From ZC4RG30 sp963812195 (lineage in GTDB: Bacteria > Pseudomonadota > Gammaproteobacteria > Steroidobacterales > Steroidobacteraceae), in assembly GCA_963812195.1 (NCBI GenBank), contig CAWEUI010000013.1, forward strand, positions 186,001 through 250,000: 64,000 bases of DNA. Direction: 5' to 3'. Position numbers and translations under genes: made by a program. The notes under the pieces are model-generated. The model was not told the DNA's origin. It saw only the letters and a list, made by a program, of their open reading frames with translations, and ran no database searches. Positions 57,170-64,000 of this stretch are shown here, one piece after another. Numbering within the stretch: position 1 is the stretch's first letter; each line of letters starts with the position of its first letter.

Positions 57170-58969
57170 ATGAGCCAATTCTTTTCGCTTCAGCGCCGCT
57201 ACGGCCTGTGGAGCATGTCGCTGATCGCCATTCTGGTGGGCGTCATCACCGGGCTGGGGGCGGTGCTGTTCCGCGCGCTGATCGGCCTCATCCACAACGT
57301 GGGTTTTCTCGGGCTGTTCTCGTCCGCCTACAGCGCCAACGACTACACACCGGCCAGTCCCTGGGGTGCCCTGGTAATACTGGTGCCGGTGATCGGTGGG
57401 CTGGGTGTGGTGTTCCTGGTCAAGAACTTCGCGCCCGAGGCCAGGGGTCATGGCGTGCCGGAGGTGATGGACGCCATCTTCTACAAGGATGGTGTCATTC
57501 GTCCGGTGGTGGCGGCCATCAAGTCACTGGCCTCGGCGCTGTCCATCGGCACGGGCGCCGCGGTGGGCCGCGAGGGTCCCATCATCCAGATCGGGGCCTC
57601 CTTCGGTTCGACCATGGGCCAGGTCCTGCCGCTGGAGGCCTGGCAGCGCATCACGCTGGTGGCGGCTGGCGCCGGTGCCGGCATCGCGGCCACGTTCAAC
57701 ACGCCCATTGGCGGCGTGCTGTTTGCCATCGAACTGATGATGCCGGAAGTAAGCGTGCGCACCTTTCTGCCGGTGGCACTGGCTACCGGTACCGCCACCT
57801 ACATCGGGCGGCTGTTCTTCGGGCTCAACCCTGCCTTCCAGGTGCCGCCGCTGTTCCTGGTCGATCATCAGGCGCCGCTTTATCTGCTGCTGCTCTACGC
57901 GGGTCTCGGCGCGGTGATTGGCATTGCGGCGACCGGTTTCATCCGCAGCCTGCACTGGCTTGAGGATGTCTTCGAACACATCAGGAATCAGTACCTGCGC
58001 CACGCCGTCGGCATGCTGATCGTCGGCGTGACGATCTACCTGTTCTTCGTCTTCTCGGGCCACTACCACGTGGACGGTGTCGGTTATTCGACCATCCAGG
58101 ACGTGTTGCTGGGCGGGCTGACCGCGGCGCCGTTCCTGTTGCTGCTGTTCGGCGGCAAGCTGCTGGCCACCACGCTGAGCCTGGGTTCGGGCTCGTCCGG
58201 AGGCATCTTCTCGCCGTCCCTGTTCATGGGCGCGGCACTTGGTGGTGCCTTTGCGGCGGGGATAAAGATGATCGCGCCGGACGCGGACGTGAACGTCGCC
58301 TCGTTCGCCATGGTCGGCATGGCGGCCATGGTCGGTGGTGGCACCGGTGCCGCGATGACCGCGGTGACCATGATCTTCGAGATGACGCGCGACTACGACA
58401 TCGTGATGCCGATGATCCTGGCGGTGGCGGTGGCCATCGGCGTGCGGCGCCTGTTGAGCCGCGAGAACATCTACACCATCAAGCTGGTGGCGCGACGGCA
58501 TTTCATCCCGAAGGCGCTGCACGCCAACATGTTCCTGGTGCGCCCCGCGGGCGATGTGATGGACCGCGACATCCTGGTGTTGCCCAAGACCATGGCCTTC
58601 GACGAGTTCCTGCGTATGCCGGAGCACAAGGGCAAGTTCCGTCATGTGGTGGTGACCGACGGCGACCGCATCAGCGGCGTGCTGCGCGTGAACACGGGTC
58701 TCAGGCGCGGCCTGGAAGGCGCCTATACCGGCGTGACCCTGGGTGACGTGGCGCTCAAGGAGTTCATCGTCGCGCGCGAGCAGGACATCATGTTCCAGGT
58801 CATCGGGCGGGCCTGGCGCAAGAAGGCCGCGATGATCGTGGTGGTGAACACCACGCGGCGGGTGCCGCATATCTCCGACGTGACCGGCGTGGTCGCCAAG
58901 GAGCACATCGCCGATTCCGTGGCCGAAAGCGTGCGTCCCTATGCCGATGAAGGCGGCACGGTGATGTGA
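57170..58969 (+). CDS. CLC-family chloride channel/transporter with CBS domains
   Basis: 599 residues. CLC motifs: GREGPIIQIGASFG (gating Glu), GSGSSGGIFSPSLFMGA and a middle FNTPIGGVLFAIELMMPE. By alignment to the E. coli IIEEMRP motif, the proton-pathway Glu203 position is Leu here, which favours a channel rather than a H+/Cl- antiporter (inference). The C-terminal ~150 residues contain a CBS pair (DRDILVLPKTMAFDEFLRM, MFQVIGRAWRKKAAMIVVVN). Inner membrane. Stands alone; the 119 bp before it hold no gene. Confidence 0.93.
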   Translation: MSQFFSLQRRYGLWSMSLIAILVGVITGLGAVLFRALIGLIHNVGFLGLFSSAYSANDYTPASPWGALVILVPVIGGLGVVFLVKNFAPEARGHGVPEVMDAIFYKDGVIRPVVAAIKSLASALSIGTGAAVGREGPIIQIGASFGSTMGQVLPLEAWQRITLVAAGAGAGIAATFNTPIGGVLFAIELMMPEVSVRTFLPVALATGTATYIGRLFFGLNPAFQVPPLFLVDHQAPLYLLLLYAGLGAVIGIAATGFIRSLHWLEDVFEHIRNQYLRHAVGMLIVGVTIYLFFVFSGHYHVDGVGYSTIQDVLLGGLTAAPFLLLLFGGKLLATTLSLGSGSSGGIFSPSLFMGAALGGAFAAGIKMIAPDADVNVASFAMVGMAAMVGGGTGAAMTAVTMIFEMTRDYDIVMPMILAVAVAIGVRRLLSRENIYTIKLVARRHFIPKALHANMFLVRPAGDVMDRDILVLPKTMAFDEFLRMPEHKGKFRHVVVTDGDRISGVLRVNTGLRRGLEGAYTGVTLGDVALKEFIVAREQDIMFQVIGRAWRKKAAMIVVVNTTRRVPHISDVTGVVAKEHIADSVAESVRPYADEGGTVM

Positions 58970-58982
58970 AGCCGCTGGCGGC

Positions 58983-59591
58983 CTACTGGTACACCCAGTA
59001 GCGTGGTCCGAGCCTGGCTTCGAGCTTCGCCAGCTGTTCGCGATGGATATCCGCGACCCGTTGCGGCGTGATGAGCTCACTGGCCGGAACCGGCGTGATG
59101 ACCACGCTGGTCTTGTCCTCGTAAAGGTTCTCGCCCTTGAGCAGGGCCTTCTCGTCGTAGGGCCAGATGAAGGCCTGCCGGCTCTGCAGGTGGTAGTGGC
59201 CGTCCGGGTCTTCAGCCTGGTAGCCCATGCGCTGCAGGTCGCTGCCCTTGAGCAGCTGGTTGAAGGTCAGTTCATCCGCAACGCCCCAGTCGTTGACCGC
59301 CAGCAGGTCATCGGAATTCCACAGCACCTGCGCACCGATGCTGTGGTAGAAATTGACCACGTTCTGGCGGCCCTCGACCACCACCGGGTTGGCGCCCCAT
59401 GCCACGCGATAGACCGGATGCCTGACCATCATGTCGTCGGCCGAGATCAGGTCGAACTGCCCGGAGCCTTCCAGGTGAACGTGGCGGCGGAAATTGTGCA
59501 GGATGGCGCGCTGCAAGGGGCTGCTGGTCTTCGCCAGCAGCTGCTCCACCGGGTCCATGCACTGGTAGACGGCCTGTTCGAAGCGATTCAT
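58983..59591 (-). CDS. NTF2/SnoaL-like protein, unknown role
   Basis: 202 residues. A cone-shaped NTF2-like fold is suggested by RAILHNFRRHVHLEGSGQFD, HPVYRVAWGANPVVVEGRQN and QVLWNSDDLLAVNDWGVADE. No catalytic set can be assigned. Its ATG overlaps the SDR stop (ATGA), so it is translationally coupled to the SDR and probably acts on the same compound or as its partner. Ends with GPRYWVYQ. Confidence 0.6.
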   Translation of the reverse strand: MNRFEQAVYQCMDPVEQLLAKTSSPLQRAILHNFRRHVHLEGSGQFDLISADDMMVRHPVYRVAWGANPVVVEGRQNVVNFYHSIGAQVLWNSDDLLAVNDWGVADELTFNQLLKGSDLQRMGYQAEDPDGHYHLQSRQAFIWPYDEKALLKGENLYEDKTSVVITPVPASELITPQRVADIHREQLAKLEARLGPRYWVYQ

Positions 59592-60425
59592 GTGTTCCCC
59601 TTTGCGGCAAGCGCCGCACTGAGCTCGGCGAGGCGTTGGCGGGCGTCGGCATCATAGGCCTGCGCATTGGCACGCGCTTCGGTCTTGCCGTCGAAGTAAT
59701 GCCCGGTGACGCCATCCAGTTCCGGCGCCGCGACCAGTTGCTCCACGGCGGCCGCACCCTGCTCGGTGCTGGTCATGGGAGCCGGAAAGAGGCCGGATTC
59801 GGTAACCATGCGCGTGTCCATCAGCGTGGCCGGATGCAGGCTGTTCACCGTGACACCGCTGCCGGCCAGCTGCGCGGCCAGGTCGATGGTGAACATGATC
59901 TGCGCCAGCTTGCTCTGCCGATAGGCGCGCAGGCCGTCGTAGTCGCGCTCCAGCATGATGTTGGCGAAATCCAGCTCCTGCTGGCCGATGGAGGCGACGT
60001 TCACGATGCGCGCCGGTGCCGAGCGCTGCAGCAGCGGCAGCAGTGCGCGCGTCAGCACGAATCCGGCCAGATAATTGACGGCGAACATCAACTCGTGGCC
60101 GTCGGCGCTCAACTGCCTGTGGTCGGGCTTGCGTGGGCCGATGCCGGCGTTGTTGACCAGCACATGCAGGGCCGGTTCGTTGTCGATGATTTCCCCGGCC
60201 AGGGCCCGGACCTCGGCCAGCGAGGCCAGGTCGGCGTTGTAGTAGCGCAGGTTGGCGTTACCGGTGCTGCCCTGCAGCTGCTCCACCAGGGCGCGGCCCT
60301 TGTCCGGATTGCGCCCGTGCAGCAGCACGCGTGGCGCCGCGCGCGGCCAGATGCGTGGCGACGAGGCGCCCCAGGCCGTCGGTGGCGCCCGTGACCAGGA
60401 TTACCTGTTGATCCAGTGCCCGCAT
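59588..60425 (-). CDS. Short-chain dehydrogenase/reductase, one frameshift
   Basis: ATG 60425 (MRALDQQVILVTGATDGLG), the TGxxxGxG nucleotide site intact. Near 60335 the frame shifts inside GATVLLHGRNPDKG (ACCGTG seen as ACGCGTG). The rest is clean: VLVNNAGIGPRKPD (NNAG), ARIVNVASIGQ (Ser), YRQSKLAQ in place of the usual YxxSK (Tyr and Lys present), NSLHPATLMDTRM. Corrected length about 279 residues, NAD(P)-dependent oxidoreductase. Divergent from the cupin dioxygenase, coupled to the NTF2-like gene. Confidence 0.82.
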
Positions 60426-60526
60426 GTCCACCCCCGCCGCGCGCTTGTCTGCGCGCCTGTCATTGGGCAGGATGCAGCCTCGGCGAGCGCCGCACAAGGC
60501 GCGCCATGCCCCGGGAGAATGCGCCC

Positions 60527-61060
60527 ATGGCCGAGCGAGCCACCACCGAGTTCTGGAAGGACATCAAGCCGATCCCCGAGGCGTTCCGCCCGGGTGCGCT
60601 GCCGGAGAGCTACCAGGCGAAGATCGCCGAGGGCGACGAGCGCTACTGGGTGCCGGTCACCCCCACGGTGGGCTCCAAGCCGGTGTGGATCAGCCCGTCG
60701 CGCAACATGTGGGCCGACGTGCTGATGGCGAAGGAAGCCGGGCTGGTGAACCGGCACTACCACCCGCAACCGGTGTGGGCATACACCATCAGCGGCAAAT
60801 GGGGCTATCTGGAGCACAACTGGACGGCCACGGCAGGGGACTTCATCTACGAGACGCCCGGTGAGAGCCACACGCTGGTGGCCTATGACCATCCGGATCC
60901 GATGCGCGTGTTCTTCGTGGTTTCCGGTCCCCTGATGTGGCTGGACGAGCAGGGCAATACCGTGGGGCATTTCGACGTGTTCGACTACCTGAAACTGTGC
61001 CGGGAGCACTACGCGCAGGTCGGCATCGGTCCCGAATACCTCGAGTCCATCACTCGCTGA
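60527..61060 (+). CDS. 2,4'-dihydroxyacetophenone dioxygenase-family cupin
   Basis: 178 residues from ATG 60527 (in-frame ATG 60506 also possible). Cupin metal site: NRHYHPQPVWAYTISGKWGY (HxH...) and the second motif GDFIYETPGESHTLV (Glu/His). The C-terminal FDVFDYLKLCREHYAQVGIG matches the DAD family, which cleaves the side chain of 4'-hydroxyacetophenone derivatives. Substrate in this organism is inferred only at family level. M28 peptidase follows 10 nt later. Confidence 0.8.
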   Translation: MAERATTEFWKDIKPIPEAFRPGALPESYQAKIAEGDERYWVPVTPTVGSKPVWISPSRNMWADVLMAKEAGLVNRHYHPQPVWAYTISGKWGYLEHNWTATAGDFIYETPGESHTLVAYDHPDPMRVFFVVSGPLMWLDEQGNTVGHFDVFDYLKLCREHYAQVGIGPEYLESITR

Positions 61061-61070
61061 CCGATTGCCG

Positions 61071-62429
61071 ATGCACCGCCAGCGACTCCTCGGCGCATTG
61101 CTTGTCCTGGTGCTTCTGCCACGACCGGCCGCAGCCGCGGAGCCGGCTGGCGGGCCGGGTCCGGATGCGCGCATTGCGCGCATCGTCGCATCCATCTCCG
61201 GGCAGCGGCTGCGCCGGATCGACACGACGCTGGTGGGGTTCGGCACGCGCCAGACTTCCTCGGACGCCACCAGCAATACCCGCGGCATCGGCGCCGCGCG
61301 GCGCTGGATCTTCGACGAACTCAAGCGCAGCAGCCCGCGCCTGCAGGTCAGCTACGAGACCTTCATGCTCGCGCCCCAGCCGCGCGTGCCACACGCGGTG
61401 GAACTGCGCAACGTGCTCGCGATACTGCCGGGACGCACGCCGCGCCGCGTCTACATCACCGGCCACTACGACACGATCAATGTGGAGGCCCTCGGCAAGC
61501 CCGGTCCCGACGGCAAGATCGTCACCTGGGACACGCTGGACTACAACGCCGACGCGCCGGGCGCCGACGACGACGGCAGCGGCACGGCACTGACCATGGA
61601 GCTGGCGCGCGCCTTTGCCGACAGCGGCATCCAGTTCGACGCGACGCTGGTCTTTGCCTGCTGGGCGGGCGAAGAGGAGGGCCTGTACGGTTCGACTGCC
61701 CACGCCGCGGCGCTGGCGAAGACCGGCACGCGGGTCGAGGCCAACATCAGCAACGACATCGTCGGCGGCAGCCGCGGCGGCAGCGGCCGGCTGGAGAACG
61801 CGCGCGTGCGGCTGTATTCGCAGGGTCCGGCCGATTCTTCCTCGCGCTCGCTGGCGCGCTACATTCGCCGCGTCGCCGCGCAGTATGTCCCCGGCCACGA
61901 GGTCGAGCTGATGGCGCGTATCGACCGCTTCAATCGCGGCAGCGACCACATGTCTTTCAGCACGCGCGGCTATCCGGCCGTGGTGTTCCGCGAAGCCAAC
62001 GAGAACTACTCCCGGCAGCATTCCTCGCGCGATACGCTCGATGGTGTGGATTTCGACTACCTGGTGCGCAATGCCCGGGTGAATGCCGCCGCGGCGGCGG
62101 CCCTTGCGCTGGCGCCGCCGGCCCCTGTGGTGACCGACAAGGGCGAGCCCATGCTCGGTCGGGGATCCGGCGGCTATGACGCCAGTCTGCGCTGGCAGCC
62201 ATCACCCGGCACCGCGGGTTACCGCGTCTATCGTCGGCGCACATGGTCGAACGACTGGCAGGATTCCTGGGAGGTCGGCAACGTCACCAGTTTCGTGCTG
62301 CCGGGCGTGAGCATCGACGACTACGTCTTCGGCGTGGCGGCGGTGGGTGCCGACGGCAACCAGAGCATCATCAGCGCCTATGTGGCGCCACCGCAGAGGG
62401 CGGGGGAAGTGAAGCTCGCGCCCAGGTAG
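61071..62429 (+). CDS. Secreted M28-family zinc aminopeptidase with C-terminal Fn3-like domain
   Basis: About 452 residues from ATG 61071; signal peptide MHRQRLLGALLVLVLLPRPA. M28 zinc site in order: VYITGHYDTI (His, Asp), APGADDDGSGTALTMEL (bridging Asp), FACWAGEEEGLYGS (catalytic Glu-Glu), NDIVGG (Asp) and ENYSRQHSSRDTLDGVDF (His). Residues ~355-440 form an Fn3-like beta sandwich (GGYDASLRWQPSPGTAGYRV). Releases amino acids from peptides outside the cytoplasm. Last gene before the str operon. Confidence 0.92.
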   Translation: MHRQRLLGALLVLVLLPRPAAAAEPAGGPGPDARIARIVASISGQRLRRIDTTLVGFGTRQTSSDATSNTRGIGAARRWIFDELKRSSPRLQVSYETFMLAPQPRVPHAVELRNVLAILPGRTPRRVYITGHYDTINVEALGKPGPDGKIVTWDTLDYNADAPGADDDGSGTALTMELARAFADSGIQFDATLVFACWAGEEEGLYGSTAHAAALAKTGTRVEANISNDIVGGSRGGSGRLENARVRLYSQGPADSSSRSLARYIRRVAAQYVPGHEVELMARIDRFNRGSDHMSFSTRGYPAVVFREANENYSRQHSSRDTLDGVDFDYLVRNARVNAAAAAALALAPPAPVVTDKGEPMLGRGSGGYDASLRWQPSPGTAGYRVYRRRTWSNDWQDSWEVGNVTSFVLPGVSIDDYVFGVAAVGADGNQSIISAYVAPPQRAGEVKLAPR

Positions 62430-62522
62430 GCGCCAGGGCGGGCACACACCGCGCCAGATTGCCTGCCCCCGGCAGGCGATGCCCAAGGCTGCCATCCGCA
62501 CCGGCCTGGGCACCCCGGGCGT

Positions 62523-62551
62523 TTGACAGCCCACCCCGCCCTCCCTAAACT
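62523..62551 (+). promoter_or_regulatory. Promoter of the str operon (rpsL-rpsG-fusA)
   Basis: TTGACA (62523-62528), 17-bp spacer, TAAACT (62546-62551). It gives the str operon a start of its own, about 220 nt before rpsL, now that it no longer follows rpoC directly. Confidence 0.75.
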
Positions 62552-62565
62552 TCCGCGCCTTTCCG

Positions 62566-62774
62566 CCAGCCTCCCTGAGGCTGGGGATAAACCGTCGCCG
62601 GTGCTCCTTGATCGGGGTGCGAGAGCGACAGACCGCCGCCAGCTGCTCAAGGTTGGGGTCGTGGCCCTGGGTTCTCCCGCCAGCTCATTGAAGCTGCGGG
62701 ATGTTTTTCAGGGAGAGCGATCTCTTGCCGTGCCTCTGGCTGAAAGAAACGAAGTGTTTCGAATCGGAGATTGC
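62566..62774 (+). promoter_or_regulatory. Structured 5' leader of rpsL with a terminator-like attenuator
   Basis: Two hairpins stand out in this non-coding leader. The first is CCAGCCT-CCCTG-AGGCTGG (62566-62584). The second (62675-62701) is a ten-pair stem with one bulged C, TCCCG(C)CAGCT / AGCTGCGGGA, followed by TTTTT at 62704-62708, the form of an intrinsic terminator. That suggests attenuation of the ribosomal-protein operon. No ORF of convincing quality is present in 62430-62774. The control signal is unknown. Confidence 0.5.
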
Positions 62775-63149
62775 ATGGCCACGACGAGTCAGCTGATCCG
62801 CGCCCCGCGCCGGACCCGCGCCGAGAAGACCAAGGTGCCCGCCCTGGGCGCTGCGCCGCAGAAGCGCGGCGTGTGCACGCGCGTGTACACCACCACCCCG
62901 AAGAAGCCCAATTCGGCATTGCGCAAGGTGTGTCGCGTGCGGCTGGTCAACGGGTACGAAGTCACCAGCTACATCGGCGGCGAGGGCCACAACCTGCAGG
63001 AGCACTCGGTGGTGCTGATCCGCGGCGGCCGCGTGAAGGATCTGCCGGGCGTGCGTTATCACACCGTTCGCGGCTCGCTCGATTGCTCGGGCGTCAACGA
63101 TCGCAAGCAGAGTCGTTCGAAGTACGGCGCCAAGCGCCCGAAGAAATAA
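62775..63149 (+). CDS. rpsL: 30S ribosomal protein S12
   Basis: 124 residues, intact. TTTPKKPNSALRKVCRVRL holds the streptomycin-related Lys43 region and GGRVKDLPGVRYHTVRG the Lys88 region, both wild type. S12 monitors codon-anticodon pairing. First gene of the str operon. Confidence 0.98.
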   Translation: MATTSQLIRAPRRTRAEKTKVPALGAAPQKRGVCTRVYTTTPKKPNSALRKVCRVRLVNGYEVTSYIGGEGHNLQEHSVVLIRGGRVKDLPGVRYHTVRGSLDCSGVNDRKQSRSKYGAKRPKK

Positions 63150-63170
63150 GAATCACGTCAGGAGCATCAA

Positions 63171-63650
63171 ATGTCCCGTCGCGCCGCAGCCCCCTCCCGC
63201 ACCATCCTGCCGGATCCGAAATTCCACAGCGAGATGCTGGCCAAGTTCATGAACGTGGTCATGCAGGACGGCAAGAAGTCCGCCGCCGAACGCATTCTGT
63301 ACGGTGCGATCGATCGCATCGGTGAGAAGACCGGCAAGCAGGGCAATGAAGCCATCGAAGTGCTGTCCGTGGCGCTGGACAACGTCAAGCCGGCGGTCGA
63401 GGTGAAGTCCCGCCGCGTCGGCGGCGCCACCTACCAGGTGCCCGTGGAAGTGCGTCCGTCGCGTCGCCAGACGCTGGCGATGCGCTGGGTCATCGAGGCC
63501 GCACGTGCGCGCACCGAGAAGTCCATGGCCTTTCGCATTGCCCACGAGTTGATGGACGCGGCCGAGAACCGCGGCGGCGCCGTGCGCAAGCGCGAGGACA
63601 CGCACCGCATGGCGGAAGCCAACCGCGCGTTCGCGCACTATCGCTGGTAA
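63171..63650 (+). CDS. rpsG: 30S ribosomal protein S7
   Basis: 159 residues, intact. Family segments: LAKFMNVVMQDGKKSAAERI, KPAVEVKSRRVGGATYQVPV, ANRAFAHYRW at the end. Nucleates the 30S head. Only 21 nt separate it from rpsL, too short for the structured S12-S7 autoregulatory spacer of enterics. Confidence 0.98.
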   Translation: MSRRAAAPSRTILPDPKFHSEMLAKFMNVVMQDGKKSAAERILYGAIDRIGEKTGKQGNEAIEVLSVALDNVKPAVEVKSRRVGGATYQVPVEVRPSRRQTLAMRWVIEAARARTEKSMAFRIAHELMDAAENRGGAVRKREDTHRMAEANRAFAHYRW

Positions 63651-63693
63651 CTGCCCGGTAAGGGCGCGCGCGTACACAGGAGGATCAACGTCC

Positions 63694-64000
63694 GTGGCCC
63701 GCGTCACGCCCCTGGAGCGCTATCGCAATATCGGCATCTCTGCCCACATCGACGCGGGCAAGACGACGACGACGGAGCGCATCCTTTTCTATACCGGCGT
63801 CTCGCACAAGATCGGCGAGGTTCATGACGGCGCGGCCGTGATGGACTACATGGAACAGGAGCAGGAGCGCGGCATCACCATCACGTCCGCCGCCACCACC
63901 TGTTTCTGGAAGGGGATGGAGAACAACTTCCCCGAGCATCGCATCAACATCATCGATACGCCGGGACACGTGGACTTCACCATCGAGGTGGAACGTTCGC
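63694..64000 (+). CDS. fusA: Elongation factor G, 5' part (runs off the window)
   Basis: GTG 63694, preceded by AGGAGG. NIGISAHIDAGKTTTTERIL (G1), ERGITITSAATTC (G2) and IIDTPGHVDFTIEVE (G3) identify translation GTPase EF-G. Only about 102 codons are inside the window. Confidence 0.97.
   Translation, partial: MARVTPLERYRNIGISAHIDAGKTTTTERILFYTGVSHKIGEVHDGAAVMDYMEQEQERGITITSAATTCFWKGMENNFPEHRINIIDTPGHVDFTIEVERS

Overview
The window looks like a high-GC gammaproteobacterial chromosome. Evidence: the tRNA-Tyr/Gly/Thr-tufB-tRNA-Trp-secE-nusG-rplKAJL-rpoBC order, a CysB-type LysR regulator, the birA-coaX-SPOR cluster, and RpoB/RpoC/RpsL proteins that read like those of Xanthomonadales/Steroidobacter-type lineages. 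The genus is not determinable from sequence alone.

Layout. 1-2.8 kb: a small membrane protein and a TIR domain fused through a membrane anchor to a TolB-like beta-propeller. 3.0-10.6 kb: a lower-GC accessory island. Its left half is a four-gene ubiquitin-like conjugation operon (ubiquitin-like protein, E2-like, JAB/JAMM protease, E1) in the order of Bil (bacterial ISG15-like) antiphage systems. Divergent from it is an XRE regulator plus ImmA/IrrE protease, then GNAT, a second ImmA/IrrE protease, a 'beta family' protein and an sce7726-type nuclease-like protein. The island ends beside an atypical tRNA gene at 10.9 kb. 10.9-26.4 kb: housekeeping and metabolic genes (SPOR protein, coaX, birA, ctlX-like hydrolase, PilZ, EEP hydrolase, ppc, glgP, Ni/Co transporter, a MetX-family acyltransferase with cysK and divergent cysB, rluB). 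26.4-40.2 kb: the translation/transcription superoperon up to rpoC, ended by a strong terminator. 40.2-62.4 kb: about 22 kb of accessory genes (a c-haem beta-propeller protein, a Tat TIM-barrel protein, duplicated membrane protein, TetR, TonB receptor, a two-component system in one overlapping operon with a TolC/MFP/RND pump, CLC channel, SDR/NTF2-like pair, cupin dioxygenase, M28 peptidase). 62.5-64 kb: the str operon (rpsL, rpsG, fusA start) with its own promoter and a leader.

A striking property is a dense set of single-base indels that break otherwise convincing genes: ppc, glgP, tufB, rplA, rpoB from 32.85 kb on, rpoC to 37.84 kb, the TonB receptor, and single hits in the haem protein, SDR, SPOR and E1 genes. 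Most fit an extra G immediately before a C, or loss of one base from a short run, while very long neighbouring genes are intact. I treat these as probable sequence or assembly errors and annotate the full genes rather than calling essential genes pseudogenes.

Functional links: the island pairs a conjugation-type defence operon with a regulator/protease pair that may control it; MetX-family/CysK/CysB form a cysteine-synthesis unit; the two-component system probably controls the efflux pump it is translationally coupled to.
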